Shown: piece by piece, positions 8,262 through 16,934 of the stretch
How positions within the stretch are numbered: position 1 is the stretch's first letter
Layout of the letters: the number at the start of each line of letters is the position of its first letter
NCBI RefSeq assembly: GCF_000026225.1
Contig: NC_011740.1
Coordinates: 3,906,001-3,970,000, forward strand
Length of the DNA: 64,000 nt
Direction of reading: 5' to 3'
Origin: Escherichia fergusonii ATCC 35469
GTDB taxonomy: Bacteria; Pseudomonadota; Gammaproteobacteria; Enterobacterales; Enterobacteriaceae
Notes under the pieces: model-generated
Databases searched by the model: none
What the model was told of the DNA's origin: nothing
Seen by the model: only the letters and a program-made list of their open reading frames with translations
Program-made: the position numbers and the translations under genes

Positions 8262-10442
8262 TTACAGCAGGTCGAAACGGTCGAGGTTCATCACTTTCAC
8301 CCATGCCGCCACGAAGTCTTTAACAAATTTCTCGTGAGCATCACTGCTGGCATAAACTTCCGCCACCGCACGCAGGACTGAGTTAGAACCAAAGACCAGA
8401 TCCGCACGGCTGGCCGTGTATTTCACTTCGCCGGTTTCACGGTCACGACCTTCGAACAGCTCTTTCGATTCGTCAGTCGCTTTCCACTCGTAACGCATGT
8501 CCAGCAAGTTCACGAAGAAGTCATTGCTCAATACACCAACGCGGTCAGTGAAGACGCCATTTTTGCTGCCATCGAAGTTGGCACCCAGTACGCGCATCCC
8601 GCCCACCAGCGCGGTCATTTCCGGCGCGGTCAGCGTCAGTTGCTGGGCTTTATCAATCAGCAGTGACTCGGTTGTGGAAACATCCAGACGAGCGCGGTAG
8701 TTACGGAAACCGTCAGCAATCGGCTCCAACAGCTCAAACATTTCAATGTCAGTTTGATCCTGACGCGCATCAACGCGGCCCGGCGTAAACGGTACATGAA
8801 TGCTCAAACCTGCGGCGCTTGCGGCTTTCTCTACGCCAACCACACCAGCCAGCACAATGATATCCGCCAGCGAAGCTTTGCCAGACTCTTTCTGAATTTT
8901 CTCCAGAACTGGCAGGGCACGAACGGCTGCGGCGTTCACGTCCCAGTCACGTTGCGGCATTAATGCCAGACGCGCACCGTTGGCACCACCGCGTTTGTCT
9001 CCACCACGGAAGGTTGAAGCAGACGCCCAGGCCACCGACACCAGTTCGCTGACAGACAGACCAGAATCCGCAATCGCGAATTTCAGATCGATAATGTCCT
9101 GCTCGGTCGGGTTGTAGATCGGCTGCGGCAGCGGATCTTGCCAGATCAGATCTTCTTTCGGTACTTCCGGCCCGATGTAGCGAGATTTCGGTCCCATATC
9201 CCTGTGCGTCAGTTTGAACCAAGCACGGGCAAAGGCTTCGTTGAACGCCTGCGGATCGTTGAGGAAGCGACGAGAGATCTTCTCGAACTCCGGATCAAAA
9301 CGCAGCGTCAAGTCAGTCACCAGCATTGTCGGTTTACGTTTCTTCGACGGATCAAACGGATCCGGGATAATTTCCGGTGCGTCTACCGCTTCGAACTGGA
9401 TTGCGCCAGCCGGGCTGCGGGTCTGTACCCACTCATATTTGAACAGGTTCTCGAAGAAATAGTTGCTCCACTGGGTCGGTGTCTGAGTCCAGACCACTTC
9501 CAGACCAGAGGTGATGGCATCTGCGCCAACGCCGCTGCCGTAAGTGCTCGCCCAGCCTAAACCTTGTTCTTCAATCGGTGCAGCTTCTGGATCAGGACCT
9601 ACGTTAGAAGTCGGACCGGCACCGTGGGTTTTACCCAGTGTATGACCACCCGCAATCAGCGCCACGGTTTCTTCGTCGTTCATGCCCATGTTGCCGAAGG
9701 TCGCGCGGATGGCCGCAGCCGCAGAGAGCGGTTCACCGCTGTGATCCGGGCCTTCCGGGTTAACGTAAATCAGGCCCATCTCGGTTGCGCCCAGCGGTGC
9801 TTTCGCCAGCGCTTCCGGATGACGGTGAGTCAGCCAGGCTTTTTCATCACCCCAGTTAACGTCCAGATCCGGTTCCCAGACGTCTTCACGACCGGCACCA
9901 AAACCGAAGGTACGGAAGCCGGAGTTTTCCAGCGCCACGTTACCCGCGAGGATAAACAGGTCGGCCCAGGAGATTTTCTGACCATATTTCTGTTTGATTG
10001 GCCACAACAGGCGACGCGCTTTATCGAGGCTTACGTTATCCGGCCAGGAGTTCAGCGGTGCAAAACGTTGCTGACCACGACCCGCGCCGCCGCGACCGTC
10101 GATTGAACGGTAAGTACCCGCGCCGTGCCAGGCCATACGAATAAACAGACCGGCGTAGCTGCCCCAGTCGGCGGGCCACCACGGTTGAGATTCTGTCAGC
10201 AGGGCTTTCAGATCTTTTTTCAGGCCGTAGTAATCTAATTTGCTGAATTCTTTGCGGTAGTCAAAGTCCTCACCCAGCGGGTTAGAACGATTAGAATGTT
10301 GGTTTAACAGGTCAACACGGAGTTGATTTGGCCACCAGTCGCGCGTGGTTGTGCCCCCACCCGCGCTCTGGTCGTGACCGCCCTGATGGAACGGGCATTT
10401 GCCAGTGGCTGTCGTGTTATGGATATCGTCTGACGTGCTCAT
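8262..10442 (-). CDS. katG: Catalase-peroxidase KatG
   Basis: A 726-residue bifunctional haem catalase-peroxidase that removes hydrogen peroxide. The distal residues R102, W105 and H106 are present in IRMAWHGAGTYRS. The proximal histidine lies in LIAGGHTLGKTHGAG, and the second, non-haem-binding half follows (PTEQDIIDLKFAIADSG onward). The start at 10442 (MSTSDDIHNT) is preceded by AGGGGAG; an upstream ATG at 10481 is not used in the family. It is almost identical to K-12 KatG. OxyR activation is expected for this gene. Confidence 0.96.
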   Translation of the reverse strand: MSTSDDIHNTTATGKCPFHQGGHDQSAGGGTTTRDWWPNQLRVDLLNQHSNRSNPLGEDFDYRKEFSKLDYYGLKKDLKALLTESQPWWPADWGSYAGLFIRMAWHGAGTYRSIDGRGGAGRGQQRFAPLNSWPDNVSLDKARRLLWPIKQKYGQKISWADLFILAGNVALENSGFRTFGFGAGREDVWEPDLDVNWGDEKAWLTHRHPEALAKAPLGATEMGLIYVNPEGPDHSGEPLSAAAAIRATFGNMGMNDEETVALIAGGHTLGKTHGAGPTSNVGPDPEAAPIEEQGLGWASTYGSGVGADAITSGLEVVWTQTPTQWSNYFFENLFKYEWVQTRSPAGAIQFEAVDAPEIIPDPFDPSKKRKPTMLVTDLTLRFDPEFEKISRRFLNDPQAFNEAFARAWFKLTHRDMGPKSRYIGPEVPKEDLIWQDPLPQPIYNPTEQDIIDLKFAIADSGLSVSELVSVAWASASTFRGGDKRGGANGARLALMPQRDWDVNAAAVRALPVLEKIQKESGKASLADIIVLAGVVGVEKAASAAGLSIHVPFTPGRVDARQDQTDIEMFELLEPIADGFRNYRARLDVSTTESLLIDKAQQLTLTAPEMTALVGGMRVLGANFDGSKNGVFTDRVGVLSNDFFVNLLDMRYEWKATDESKELFEGRDRETGEVKYTASRADLVFGSNSVLRAVAEVYASSDAHEKFVKDFVAAWVKVMNLDRFDLL

Positions 10443-10495
10443 CAATGTGCTCCCCTCTACAGTGTTACCGTTACGATACACAGCGTTAGAGAGAA

Positions 10496-10540
10496 GTTAT
10501 AATTGAATTAATCCACGGATGCGATAGTTGAGATCTTACA
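10496..10540 (-). promoter_or_regulatory. katG promoter and probable OxyR-binding region
   Basis: The 327-base gap between katG and metF holds the katG promoter. On the minus strand a TATAAC -10-like hexamer (10496-10501) lacks a good -35, as expected for an activator-dependent promoter. Upstream are spaced ATAG/CTAT-like tetramers (AACTATCG, GGATTAAT) similar to an OxyR site. The exact OxyR footprint is inferred, not proven. The rest of the gap is AT-rich. Confidence 0.5.
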
Positions 10541-10724
10541 TATTGTTGGTTAAAGAGATGTAGATCAAATTGATCGTAATTAAGACTTTTTGATTATGTC
10601 CGATTTCGGACAAATGCTTTATAAAAAAGGTTTTAGCTTCGTATTCTTCAAGAAATGAGGGAGAAAACAAGGCTGACTACCTTATTTTCTCACTCACATT
10701 TCGAGGCAGCATTTTGTGCTCTGT

Positions 10725-10758
10725 TTAAAATTTGTGATCACAGTGTGATTTTCACAAA
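10725..10758 (-). terminator. Probable terminator after metF
   Basis: On the minus strand, TTTGTGA pairs with TCACAAA across a 14-base interval that itself contains a short TCACA/TGTGA repeat. It is followed by TTTTAAA. It begins about a dozen bases beyond the metF stop. The stem is AT-rich, so the call is moderate. The repeated TGTGA units also resemble CRP half-sites, but with the wrong spacing. Confidence 0.45.
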
Positions 10759-10769
10759 AGGCACACTAT

Positions 10770-11660
10770 TTATAAACCAGGACGAACACCCAGCGTATGG
10801 CAAATCGCATAACTCATTTCAGCGCGGTTAAGCGTATAGAAGTGGAAATCTTTCACTCCTTCACGGCTTAAAATCTTCACCATATCCATCGCGATATTTG
10901 CGCCCACCAGCTTGCGGGTTTCAGCATCGTCATCCAGGCCGTCGAACATTTGTGCCATCCACGCCGGAATACGCACGTTAGTCATGTCGGCAAATTTCTT
11001 CGCCTGTTTAAAGTTCGAAACCGGCAAAATGCCCGGAATAATTTCCACATCAATGCCTGCCGAGACGCAGCGATCGCGAAAACGCAGGTAGCTCTCAACA
11101 TCGAAGAAGAACTGAGTAATGGCGCGGTTGGCTCCGGCATCCACTTTTCGTTTCAGGTTAAGCAAATCTGCCTGGGCGCTTTTCGCTTCCGGATGCACTT
11201 CCGGATACGCCGCCACGGAGATATCGAAATCCGCGACCTCTTTTAACAACGTCACCAGGTCAGAAGCATACATTTCTGGCTTACCACTTCCCGGCGGCAG
11301 GTCGCCACGCAGCGCCACGATATGGCGAATACCGTTGTTCCAGTAGTCGCGTGCAATGGTGCGCAGCTCGTCGGGCGTCGCATCAATACAGGTAAGATGT
11401 GGTGCTGCTTCCAGACCAGTGCGATCTTTGATGCCTTTAATAATGCTGTGCGTACGGTCGCGCTCGCCGGAGTTCGCGCCATAGGTCACCGATACAAACT
11501 TCGGTTTCAGGCTGCTAAGGCGATCGATGGAGTTCCACAGGGTCTGCTCCATTTCACTGGTACGCGGCGGGAAAAACTCGAACGAAACGTTAATCTGCCC
11601 CTGGACTTCTGCCAGACTCTGATTCAGGGCATCCCGCTGGCTGGCGTGAAAAAAGCTCAT
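10770..11660 (-). CDS. metF: 5,10-methylenetetrahydrofolate reductase
   Basis: A 296-residue FAD enzyme that reduces methylenetetrahydrofolate to 5-methyltetrahydrofolate, the methyl donor for methionine synthesis. The barrel begins with VSFEFFPPRTSEME, whose glutamate is the catalytic E28 of the family. The HIVALRGDLPPG and GANRAITQFFFD segments bind flavin and folate. It is identical or nearly so to K-12 MetF. In K-12 I recall metF lying directly beyond metL. Here about 9.4 kb of other genes intervene, but metF keeps its own met-box operator. Confidence 0.95.
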   Translation of the reverse strand: MSFFHASQRDALNQSLAEVQGQINVSFEFFPPRTSEMEQTLWNSIDRLSSLKPKFVSVTYGANSGERDRTHSIIKGIKDRTGLEAAPHLTCIDATPDELRTIARDYWNNGIRHIVALRGDLPPGSGKPEMYASDLVTLLKEVADFDISVAAYPEVHPEAKSAQADLLNLKRKVDAGANRAITQFFFDVESYLRFRDRCVSAGIDVEIIPGILPVSNFKQAKKFADMTNVRIPAWMAQMFDGLDDDAETRKLVGANIAMDMVKILSREGVKDFHFYTLNRAEMSYAICHTLGVRPGL

Positions 11661-11709
11661 ACCTTACCTCATCAATCGCTTGTAGTTATATGTTGTGTTG
11701 TGCACATCT

Positions 11710-11741
11710 ATCCGTTTAGACGTCCAGATGTAAAGATGAAG
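11710..11741 (-). promoter_or_regulatory. metF operator: tandem MetJ boxes
   Basis: Four adjacent 8-base units read ATCCGTTT, AGACGTCC, AGATGTAA and AGATGAAG. The MetJ consensus is AGACGTCT; the second unit differs from it at one base. The array lies about 50-80 bases upstream of the metF ATG. MetJ with S-adenosylmethionine should bind it cooperatively and repress metF. Confidence 0.8.
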
Positions 11742-12009
11742 GAAAAGCTGAAGGGCGTCAACCGAAAAATGACCAATGATGGTGAGGAAAAATCAGGGAA
11801 GATGAAAAAAATTCAGGATAAAGGCCAAAGTTCCTCGTACCTGAACATGTGGAATATACCTCATTTAAGATGATATTTATTTGTTTAATTATTTTTTCTA
11901 TTAACCGGTGCAACGAGTGTTAAAGCGTGTAATTTTAGGATTATATCAATAGTCACGGTTATACAAACAGTGATAATTTATGAAAATAAGTTTACCGGGG
12001 AAATAGCAC
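11742..12009. other. AT-rich junction upstream of the accessory block
   Basis: Together with the metF operator this makes a gene-free stretch of about 350 bases (11661-12009). After the met boxes the DNA turns purine-rich and then strongly AT-rich. I see no gene or clear repeat. A GGGGAAA ribosome site lies just before the ATG at 12010. The left edge of the accessory block probably lies here, where composition changes. Confidence 0.5.
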
Positions 12010-12984
12010 ATGTATCTTAATACTCAAGCTCAATATAATAAGTTAAATAAAGATGAAAAAAAGATCCTGCTGTTACAAAAATTAGCCCACTTAGCTGATT
12101 TTACTTTTGACAGAATAGAGACATTTTCTGCATTTGGACAATCTACTGAAACAGGTGTTTTTAAATATAAAGATGGCAGTGAATTTGTTGTTGTCCCCGG
12201 GGATACAGTAATATTAGGGTGGGATGCCAGTCTCAATAATATGGATGGTCCGACAAAACAAGAATTTGAAGAGATGTTGGAACCAGAAGGTTTAGATTTG
12301 AATAATTATCTCACTGACTCTTGCACACCTGTCAGGAAGGTTACAATTTCCCCGATGCTGGTTGAAAGAAACGTTCACGCCGAACCAAGTTGGAAGGAAG
12401 TATCTCTTACGGACCCCCGCATCACAGAGAACAGCATGCTGCAAAAATTTCTGTCTGATTATATGGAAAAAATTAATCCTGGAGTTCACGAATTAAACGC
12501 AAGATTGAAATTACAATATATAGATGGGGATTTATTTGCACAAATATATGAATCAATTAGCTATGATGAGTTACTTCAAAATATCCAAAGCAATAGTTTT
12601 GATCTTCCGAGCGAAGATGAATGGGAATATTTATGTGGCGGTGGTTCCAGGACACTCTGGCGCTGTGGGAATAATTTCGACTATCAAATGAAAATCCCAT
12701 TTATTACTTCAGAAGAACCAACAACCTGGGATATAGAATGGCCTAATCAGTTTGGGTTGCAGATTGCATTTGATCCCTATCTTCAGGAAATTATTAATGA
12801 TAAAGATATTCTTCTGAAAGGTGGCGATGGTGGGTGCAATCTCTGCGGAGGTGCTAATGTTGTATTAGGATTCTTGCCTGTGGCAACTTATTACAAAGGA
12901 TATAATAAACATACGGACGAATTAGAATATATGGATGACATTGGAGACAATTATACTTCTTATCGCAGAATAATTCGTTTATGA
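12010..12984 (+). CDS. Formylglycine-generating-enzyme-like (SUMF1/FGE fold) protein, orphan
   Basis: A 324-residue protein with no signal peptide. Three features point to the FGE-sulfatase fold. EFVVVPGDTVILGWD (~residues 60-74) resembles the family's opening strand. LPSEDEWEYLCGGG (199-212), followed by LWRCGNNF, matches the family's LPTEAEWEYA...LWPWGN signature. A late LLKGGDGG segment stands where RGGSW/RGGSY is usual. Two cysteines, C276 and C279, lie in that last segment, but their C-x2-C spacing differs from the copper-binding C-x4-C pair of true FGEs. The gene is clearly AT-rich compared with its neighbours and suggests transfer. No sulfatase or obvious substrate gene is adjacent. 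Function unknown; the fold assignment is motif-based. Confidence 0.7.
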   Translation: MYLNTQAQYNKLNKDEKKILLLQKLAHLADFTFDRIETFSAFGQSTETGVFKYKDGSEFVVVPGDTVILGWDASLNNMDGPTKQEFEEMLEPEGLDLNNYLTDSCTPVRKVTISPMLVERNVHAEPSWKEVSLTDPRITENSMLQKFLSDYMEKINPGVHELNARLKLQYIDGDLFAQIYESISYDELLQNIQSNSFDLPSEDEWEYLCGGGSRTLWRCGNNFDYQMKIPFITSEEPTTWDIEWPNQFGLQIAFDPYLQEIINDKDILLKGGDGGCNLCGGANVVLGFLPVATYYKGYNKHTDELEYMDDIGDNYTSYRRIIRL

Positions 12985-13065
12985 GTAAAAATTATATTTC
13001 AGGACAAGAAGTTATGCTCGAGTCAAGCTAATGAATTGCTTAACGTAAGGAATAAAAACGTATTG

Positions 13066-14547
13066 ATGAACACTGGGAATTTCGAGTCGATACAAATCAT
13101 GATCGACGCGCAAGAGTGGCGTAGCCTGCCGCTGCATCTGCGTCTGTATCAGGCTTTTCGTCAGTTGGTGATATCTGGAGTGTTGGCCGATGGCGCAAAG
13201 CTGCCTTCCGCTCGCGCACTGGCCCAGCAACTTGGCCTTTCCAGAGATACCGTCGAAAATGCCTATTCCCAGCTCCACCGCGACGGTTTTATGGCTCGCA
13301 GGCAGGGGGCCGGGAGTTTCGCCAGCCGCCAGGGGATACCGCATATTCAGGGCCAGCACGCGCAACCACCCTCGCCCGGGCAAGTACCGGCTTTAAGCGC
13401 TCGCTGGCAGCCAATTGCCGATCGCGCAGTCTCTTTCGATGCCCGCCAGATGCAGACCTTTACGCTTGGCCTGCCGGAAACGCGAAACTTCCCGCTAAAC
13501 ATTTGGCAGAACTTTTCCCGCCAGATCCAACGTGAGCAGGCGCATACGCTGATGTTAAATAGCGATCCGCAGGGCGAGCCACAGCTGCGCCAGCAAATTG
13601 CGCATTACCTTAATTTTGAACGCGGCGCGAAGGTAGATGCCGGGCAGATTGTGATTGTCAGCGGCGCACGGCAGGCGTTCTGGCTGTGCGGGCAACTGCT
13701 GGCAGAGGCCGGACAGTCGGTGGCGATGGAAAATCCAGGCTATCCCGGCGCGCGTCAGGCGTTTTCTGCCGCACAGCTTAATCTTCTTCCCGTTGAAGTG
13801 GATGACGCCGGGATCCGGGTGGATAAACTGCCGCCCGCGCAGCTGGTTTACGTCACGCCCTCGCACCAGTTTCCTTCCGGTCATTTGCTCACGCTGGCGC
13901 GGCGTCATGCCCTGATTGCCTGGGCGCAGGCGCACAATGCGTGGATTATCGAAGACGACTACGACAGCGAATTTCACTACACCAGCGCGCCCGTCGCCTG
14001 TCTGCAAGGGTTAGACTGCGAGCAACGCACCCTGTATGTCGGCACTTTCAGCAAAACGCTCTATCCCGGCCTGCGCATCGGTTATCTGGTGGTGCCGACG
14101 TCGCTGGCTGCGCACTTTGCCGCCGCGCGTAATTTGCTTGATGGCGAAACGCCTGCGTTATCCCAACTAACGCTGGCGCGATTTATCGAGTCCGGTCATT
14201 TTGCCGCCCATATTCGCAACATGCGCAGTATGTACGCGGTGCGGCAGGCGAGCCTGGCAGAGGCTATTCATCAACACTTAAGTGAATGGGTCACGCCAGT
14301 GGTGACATCCGGTGGATTACAAATGCCCTGCTGGCTGCATGAAGGTATTGATGAGCAACAGACACTGAACGTCGCGCGCCGCGCCGGGTTAAACATCGCC
14401 GGAATGCGCCAGTTCTGGCTGACGCACCCCGCGCCCGCGGGCTGGCTGCTGGGATTCGCCGCCTTTACCCCCTACGAAATTGAACAGGGCGTCAAACGCC
14501 TGCGGGCTGCATTATGCGCTGAAAACGTGCACCCAGCCGGGTCATAA
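13066..14547 (+). CDS. MocR/PdxR-type regulator (GntR winged helix + aminotransferase-like domain)
   Basis: A protein of about 493 residues with an N-terminal GntR winged helix (KLPSARALAQQLGLSRDTVENAY) and a fold-type I aminotransferase-like domain. IIEDDYDSEFHY and the PLP lysine motif GTFSKTLYPGLRIGYL are intact, so it probably binds PLP. Such regulators sense PLP, amino acids or GABA. The start is uncertain: ATG 13066 has AAGG 15 bases upstream, ATG 13099 is also possible, and TTG 13036 seems less likely. It converges with the racemase gene and overlaps its 3' end by 56 bases. Control of the racemase-hydroxymethyltransferase pair is likely from context, but unproven. Confidence 0.85.
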   Translation: MNTGNFESIQIMIDAQEWRSLPLHLRLYQAFRQLVISGVLADGAKLPSARALAQQLGLSRDTVENAYSQLHRDGFMARRQGAGSFASRQGIPHIQGQHAQPPSPGQVPALSARWQPIADRAVSFDARQMQTFTLGLPETRNFPLNIWQNFSRQIQREQAHTLMLNSDPQGEPQLRQQIAHYLNFERGAKVDAGQIVIVSGARQAFWLCGQLLAEAGQSVAMENPGYPGARQAFSAAQLNLLPVEVDDAGIRVDKLPPAQLVYVTPSHQFPSGHLLTLARRHALIAWAQAHNAWIIEDDYDSEFHYTSAPVACLQGLDCEQRTLYVGTFSKTLYPGLRIGYLVVPTSLAAHFAAARNLLDGETPALSQLTLARFIESGHFAAHIRNMRSMYAVRQASLAEAIHQHLSEWVTPVVTSGGLQMPCWLHEGIDEQQTLNVARRAGLNIAGMRQFWLTHPAPAGWLLGFAAFTPYEIEQGVKRLRAALCAENVHPAGS

Positions 14548-15598
14548 TCTCATACGGGATGGTGTCGCAGGCCGCCGCAACCTCTTCCAGCGTCTGGCCT
14601 GTGCCAATAAATTCCACTACATCGCCCGCTGTCGGCGAGACAGCGCTGGCATCAACCATAAAGCTGTCCATACACACCCGCCCCAATACCGGTAACCGCA
14701 CGCCGCGCCAGCATACGCCCGCCGGAGGACGCATATTTCGCGGAACGCCATCCGCGTAACCCGCGGATATCGTGGCGATACGCAGCGGACGCGTGGCGGT
14801 AACCGTGCTGCCGTAGCCAACTGGCGTTCCGGCCGGGACATCCTGCACGCGCAGTATGGTCAGCGTCAGCGTAAAGACCGGTTTTAACAGTCTGGAAAAC
14901 CACGGCTGGGTGACGCCAAACAGCGCAATCCCCGGACGACAGAGATCTTCCCGCCAGCCCAAGTGCAAAAACATCCCGCAGGAGTTCGCCAGCGAAAATC
15001 GGCTGCTGGGGAAAACCGCTTTTGCCTGCTGGAGTCGCGCGTGTTGCACCATATTTAACGCATGATCCGGCCTGTCGGCGTTCGCCAGATGGCTGATGAT
15101 ATAGTCCGGCGCAGGCCAGTTACGCTCACGAAATATCGCCGCCAGACGCATCAGTTGTTGCGACATCACGCCCAGCCGCGACATACCGGAATCGAGCTGG
15201 ATCATCACCGCACGCCGCTGCTGGCGCGTTTCCAGTAACGTAAGCCACGCCATCACCTGGTCAATGGAATTGAGTAATGGCGTGATCTGCTGCGCGAAAC
15301 AAAACACCATCGCCTCCGGCATAACCCCATTAAGCACTACCACCATCGCATCAGTGGGCAGGATTTTACGCAGCGCCACGCCTTCAGAAAGCTGTGCGAC
15401 AAAAAAGATCCGGCAGTTCGCCGCATACAGGGCGGGCGCAATCGTCTCCGCCCCCAGACCATAGGCATTGGCTTTCAACACCGCGCCACATTGCGCAGGG
15501 GCAGCATGGCGGGCCAGCATACGATAATTGTCGACGATGGCGGCGCGATTAATACACATAACGCCGCACGCCGCCTGGATTTCAGTAGAAGTCATCAT
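14492..15598 (-). CDS. Alanine racemase-family PLP enzyme
   Basis: A 368-residue fold-type III PLP racemase. The PLP lysine is K42 in AVLKANAYGLG. The second catalytic residue, tyrosine, is in ISAGYADGVPRN, and GRVCMDSFMVD is the usual C-terminal signature. It is expected to interconvert L- and D-alanine, perhaps also serine. The ATG overlaps the stop of the hydroxymethyltransferase gene in TAATG, so the two are translationally coupled; a second ATG follows at once. K-12 has alr and dadX elsewhere, so this is probably an additional racemase with a dedicated role. GC content is high for the window. Confidence 0.9.
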   Translation of the reverse strand: MMTSTEIQAACGVMCINRAAIVDNYRMLARHAAPAQCGAVLKANAYGLGAETIAPALYAANCRIFFVAQLSEGVALRKILPTDAMVVVLNGVMPEAMVFCFAQQITPLLNSIDQVMAWLTLLETRQQRRAVMIQLDSGMSRLGVMSQQLMRLAAIFRERNWPAPDYIISHLANADRPDHALNMVQHARLQQAKAVFPSSRFSLANSCGMFLHLGWREDLCRPGIALFGVTQPWFSRLLKPVFTLTLTILRVQDVPAGTPVGYGSTVTATRPLRIATISAGYADGVPRNMRPPAGVCWRGVRLPVLGRVCMDSFMVDASAVSPTAGDVVEFIGTGQTLEEVAAACDTIPYEIMTRLGARFQRIMQPAGV

Positions 15599-16833
15599 TA
15601 ATAAGGCAACGGGTAGCGGTTGGTTAGTTGTATTACTTTTTGCTGAATATCGGCGCAAATGTCTGCAATATCTGCCGAGTTAATGGCGAAAATGATTTCA
15701 CTTATCCAGTCGGCAATAAGCGCAAAGTCATCCGCCTTCATCCCACGCGTGGTGCAGGCCGCGCTGCCAATACGAACGCCGGAGGTAATCGACGGCGGCT
15801 GCGGATCGCCCGGCAGGGTGTTTTTATTGACCGTGATCCCCGCCAGTTCGAGAAAGTACTCCACCTGTGCGCCGGTTAACCCCTGCGGGCGCAGGTCGAT
15901 AATCCCCAGATGGCAGTCGGTGCCGCCCGTTAACAGCGTCAGGCCGCGCAGCGCCAGTTGCTGGCACATCGCCTGCGCATTGTCGATAACCTGCCCAGCA
16001 TAACGTTTAAATTCCGGTTGTAATGCCTCGCCAAGCGCCACCGCTTTCGCTGCGATAACGTGCATCAACGGCCCGCCCTGCAAACCGGGAAAAATGGCAC
16101 TGTCGATTTTTTTCGCAAGCCTGGCGTCGTTGGTGAGGATCATGCCGCCGCGCGGCCCGCGTAACGTTTTATGCGTGGTGGTGGTGACGACATCAGCATA
16201 TGCCAGCGGCGAGGGAAAACAGCCGCCCGCCACCAGCCCGGCAAAGTGCGCCATATCCACCAGCAAAATGGCATCAACGGCATCGGCAATGCGGCGAAAA
16301 CGGGCAAAATCATAATGGCGTGGATAAGCCGATCCTCCGGCAATAATCAACCGCGGGCGCTCACGCAGCGCGATCATCTCGACCTGATCCATATCAATCA
16401 AACCACTGTGCGCATCGACGCCATAGTGAAAAGCGTTAAACCATTTGCCGGATTGATTGACCGGCGAACCGTGCGTGAGATGCCCGCCGCATTGCAGGCT
16501 CATGCCAAGAATTTTGTCGCCGGGTTTCAGCAACGCCAGATAGACCGCCTGATTCGCCTGGCTGCCGGAGTGAGGCTGCACATTGACGTAACGCGCGCCA
16601 AAGAGCTGCTGCGCGCGGGTTATCGCCAGCATCTCAACCTCATCAATAAACTTACAGCCACCGTAATAGCGATGCTGGTAATAACCTTCGGCGTATTTAT
16701 TGGTTAACACCGACCCCTGCGCCGCGAGAACGGCGGGGCTTACGAAATTCTCCGAGGCAATCAGTTCCAGCGACTGCCGCTGGCGCTGTTGCTCCTGGTT
16801 AATCAATGCAAAAAGTGGATCGTTATTTATCAT
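15598..16833 (-). CDS. Serine hydroxymethyltransferase-like enzyme (possible 2-methylserine/D-alanine type)
   Basis: A 411-residue fold-type I PLP enzyme of the SHMT family, with the Schiff-base lysine K222 in TTTTHKTLRGPRGG. It is not the housekeeping glyA. The usual GYPGKRYYGG reads GYYQHRYYGG here, and the folate-loop LAHGGHLTHG reads LQCGGHLTHG. The start at 16833 has a strong GGGGGAAG site; 22 upstream in-frame codons are ignored. Its stop overlaps the racemase start. SHMT relatives that use D-alanine and methylenetetrahydrofolate to make 2-methylserine are known, and a coupled alanine racemase would fit that activity in the degradative direction. Ordinary serine/glycine or threonine aldolase activity remains possible. 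Confidence 0.88.
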   Translation of the reverse strand: MINNDPLFALINQEQQRQRQSLELIASENFVSPAVLAAQGSVLTNKYAEGYYQHRYYGGCKFIDEVEMLAITRAQQLFGARYVNVQPHSGSQANQAVYLALLKPGDKILGMSLQCGGHLTHGSPVNQSGKWFNAFHYGVDAHSGLIDMDQVEMIALRERPRLIIAGGSAYPRHYDFARFRRIADAVDAILLVDMAHFAGLVAGGCFPSPLAYADVVTTTTHKTLRGPRGGMILTNDARLAKKIDSAIFPGLQGGPLMHVIAAKAVALGEALQPEFKRYAGQVIDNAQAMCQQLALRGLTLLTGGTDCHLGIIDLRPQGLTGAQVEYFLELAGITVNKNTLPGDPQPPSITSGVRIGSAACTTRGMKADDFALIADWISEIIFAINSADIADICADIQQKVIQLTNRYPLPY

Positions 16834-16934
16834 GCGCTTCCCCCGCAAATTCATCATGCGATGATTTTCGCAGGGAAAACCTCGTCCGCACCCTGCCACT
16901 TTTTTGGGCAGATGCAGACCACCTGTATGTCGTA

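Noticed and set aside
10731..10758. Clustered TGTGA/TCACA units after metF as a CRP site
   Set aside because: The half-site spacing is three or eight bases, not six; a weak terminator fits better.
11322..11873. Plus-strand open frame across the 5' part of metF and its operator
   Set aside because: Covers the antisense of metF and runs through the met boxes; the protein has no family features.
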